This document shows, one piece after another, positions 14,139 through 14,468 of a DNA stretch of 14,468 bases (positions are counted from its first letter, which is position 1; each line of letters starts with the position of its first letter). Made by a program: the position numbers and the translations under genes. The DNA is from Phycisphaerales bacterium (GTDB lineage Bacteria > Planctomycetota > Phycisphaerae > Tepidisphaerales > Tepidisphaeraceae). The notes under the pieces are model-generated. The model worked only from the letters and a program-made list of their open reading frames with translations, searched no databases and was not told where the DNA came from. Location of the stretch: contig JAQGHH010000190.1 in NCBI GenBank assembly GCA_028288945.1, positions 1 to 14,468 of the forward strand. Reading direction: 5' to 3'.

Positions 14139-14248
14139 CCCTCCCCCGGTACGCCGGGGGAAGGTTGGGGAGGGGGCTCGATCTTCAAGCAAACCAGTTG
14201 ATCGAGCGAACCCCCACCCTGACCCTCCCCCGGCGTACCGGGGGAGGG
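14139..14248. repeat. Large nested inverted repeat, C/G-rich
   Basis: Arms 14139-14183 and 14200-14248 are near reverse complements with a few mismatches and a 16-nt centre. Each arm contains its own palindrome of five or six C, GGTACGCC-type centre, and five G. The arms share flanking CTCGATC/GATCGAG at their inner ends (14177-14183 and 14200-14206). It occupies most of the 224-bp gap between the acyltransferase stop and the glycosyltransferase start. It would form a long RNA hairpin on either strand and may uncouple the two genes. Confidence 0.75.
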
Positions 14249-14270
14249 GAAAAACAAGTCGCCCAAAGGG

Positions 14271-14468
14271 TCACACACCCTTATCCGCGCTGGGCATGGT
14301 GACCGGGCCGGCAATCGGGCCTCCCGCGGTGGAATTCATTTCACGGCGCTTGATGCACCGCGCCGGGTTGCCGACGGCGACCTGATCGGGCGGGACATCC
14401 TTCACGACGACCGCCCGCGCGCCGATGACCGAGCGGTCGCCGATCGTGACGCCCGGGCCGACGAAGGC
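14271..14468 (-). CDS. Hexapeptide (left-handed beta-helix) acyltransferase, C-terminal part
   Basis: The gene runs off the right edge; only the last 65 codons and the TGA stop (14271-14273) are in the window. The fragment reads FVGPGVTIGDRSVIGARAVVVKDVPP, then DQVAVGNPARCIKRR, which is the standard end of hexapeptide acyltransferases (WcaF, maltose/chloramphenicol acetyltransferase-like). It has [IV]-G-x-x repeats, 'V-x-K-D-V-P' and 'GNPA-x-x-I-K-x-R'. These trimeric enzymes move an acetyl or acyl group from a coenzyme A donor onto a sugar. After KRR there is a 23-residue tail (EMNSTAGGPIAGPVTMPSAD...) of low complexity not usual in the family. With the glycosyltransferase just downstream on the same strand, it points to polysaccharide synthesis. 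Confidence 0.85.
   Translation of the reverse strand, partial: AFVGPGVTIGDRSVIGARAVVVKDVPPDQVAVGNPARCIKRREMNSTAGGPIAGPVTMPSADKGV

Overview
The window looks like a piece of a high-GC Planctomycetota chromosome, most likely of the Phycisphaerae/Tepidisphaerales type (inference). The clearest sign is the LESRVLLSA stretch near the N-terminus of the protein at 6675-8258, which matches the LEPR-XLL motif of planctomycete extracellular proteins. Supporting signs are 'TTRP'-type proline/alanine-rich segments in several exported proteins and nested inverted repeats in most gene gaps. Start codons are often not ATG, and several genes lack a clear Shine-Dalgarno site. There are 14 genes or gene fragments; no RNA gene, CRISPR array or insertion sequence was seen.

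Layout. (1) 1-3909, minus strand: an export operon with a membrane fusion protein (2473-3909), then a MacB-type ABC transporter with fused ATPase and permease (358-2397). A probable lipoprotein start runs off the left edge and may be the outer-membrane partner. (2) 4117-4512, minus: a stand-alone CheY-like receiver, divergent from (3) glutamate racemase murI (4606-5529, plus), which makes D-glutamate for peptidoglycan. It is followed by a HEAT-repeat envelope protein (5683-6567) and a large exported HAF-repeat protein (6675-8258). (4) 8272-10090, minus: a membrane-anchored protein with a carbohydrate-binding-like beta domain and a secreted protein of unknown function. (5) 10251-12756, plus: a secreted CAP-domain protein followed closely by two small related membrane proteins of the PepSY-associated TM type, whose genes nearly touch. 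(6) 12856-14468, minus: a family 4 glycosyltransferase and, upstream, the C-terminal end of a hexapeptide acyltransferase, probably the edge of a surface-polysaccharide cluster.

Most products act in or beyond the cell envelope: export, wall precursor supply, surface proteins, polysaccharide assembly. The most interesting items are the tandem PepSY-TM pair, which conserves three histidines at nearly identical positions (a possible split membrane heme or redox unit), and the left-edge lipoprotein, whose signal-peptide core appears to be encoded by a 9-bp-period intergenic repeat. Several different nested-palindrome repeat families occupy the gene gaps.
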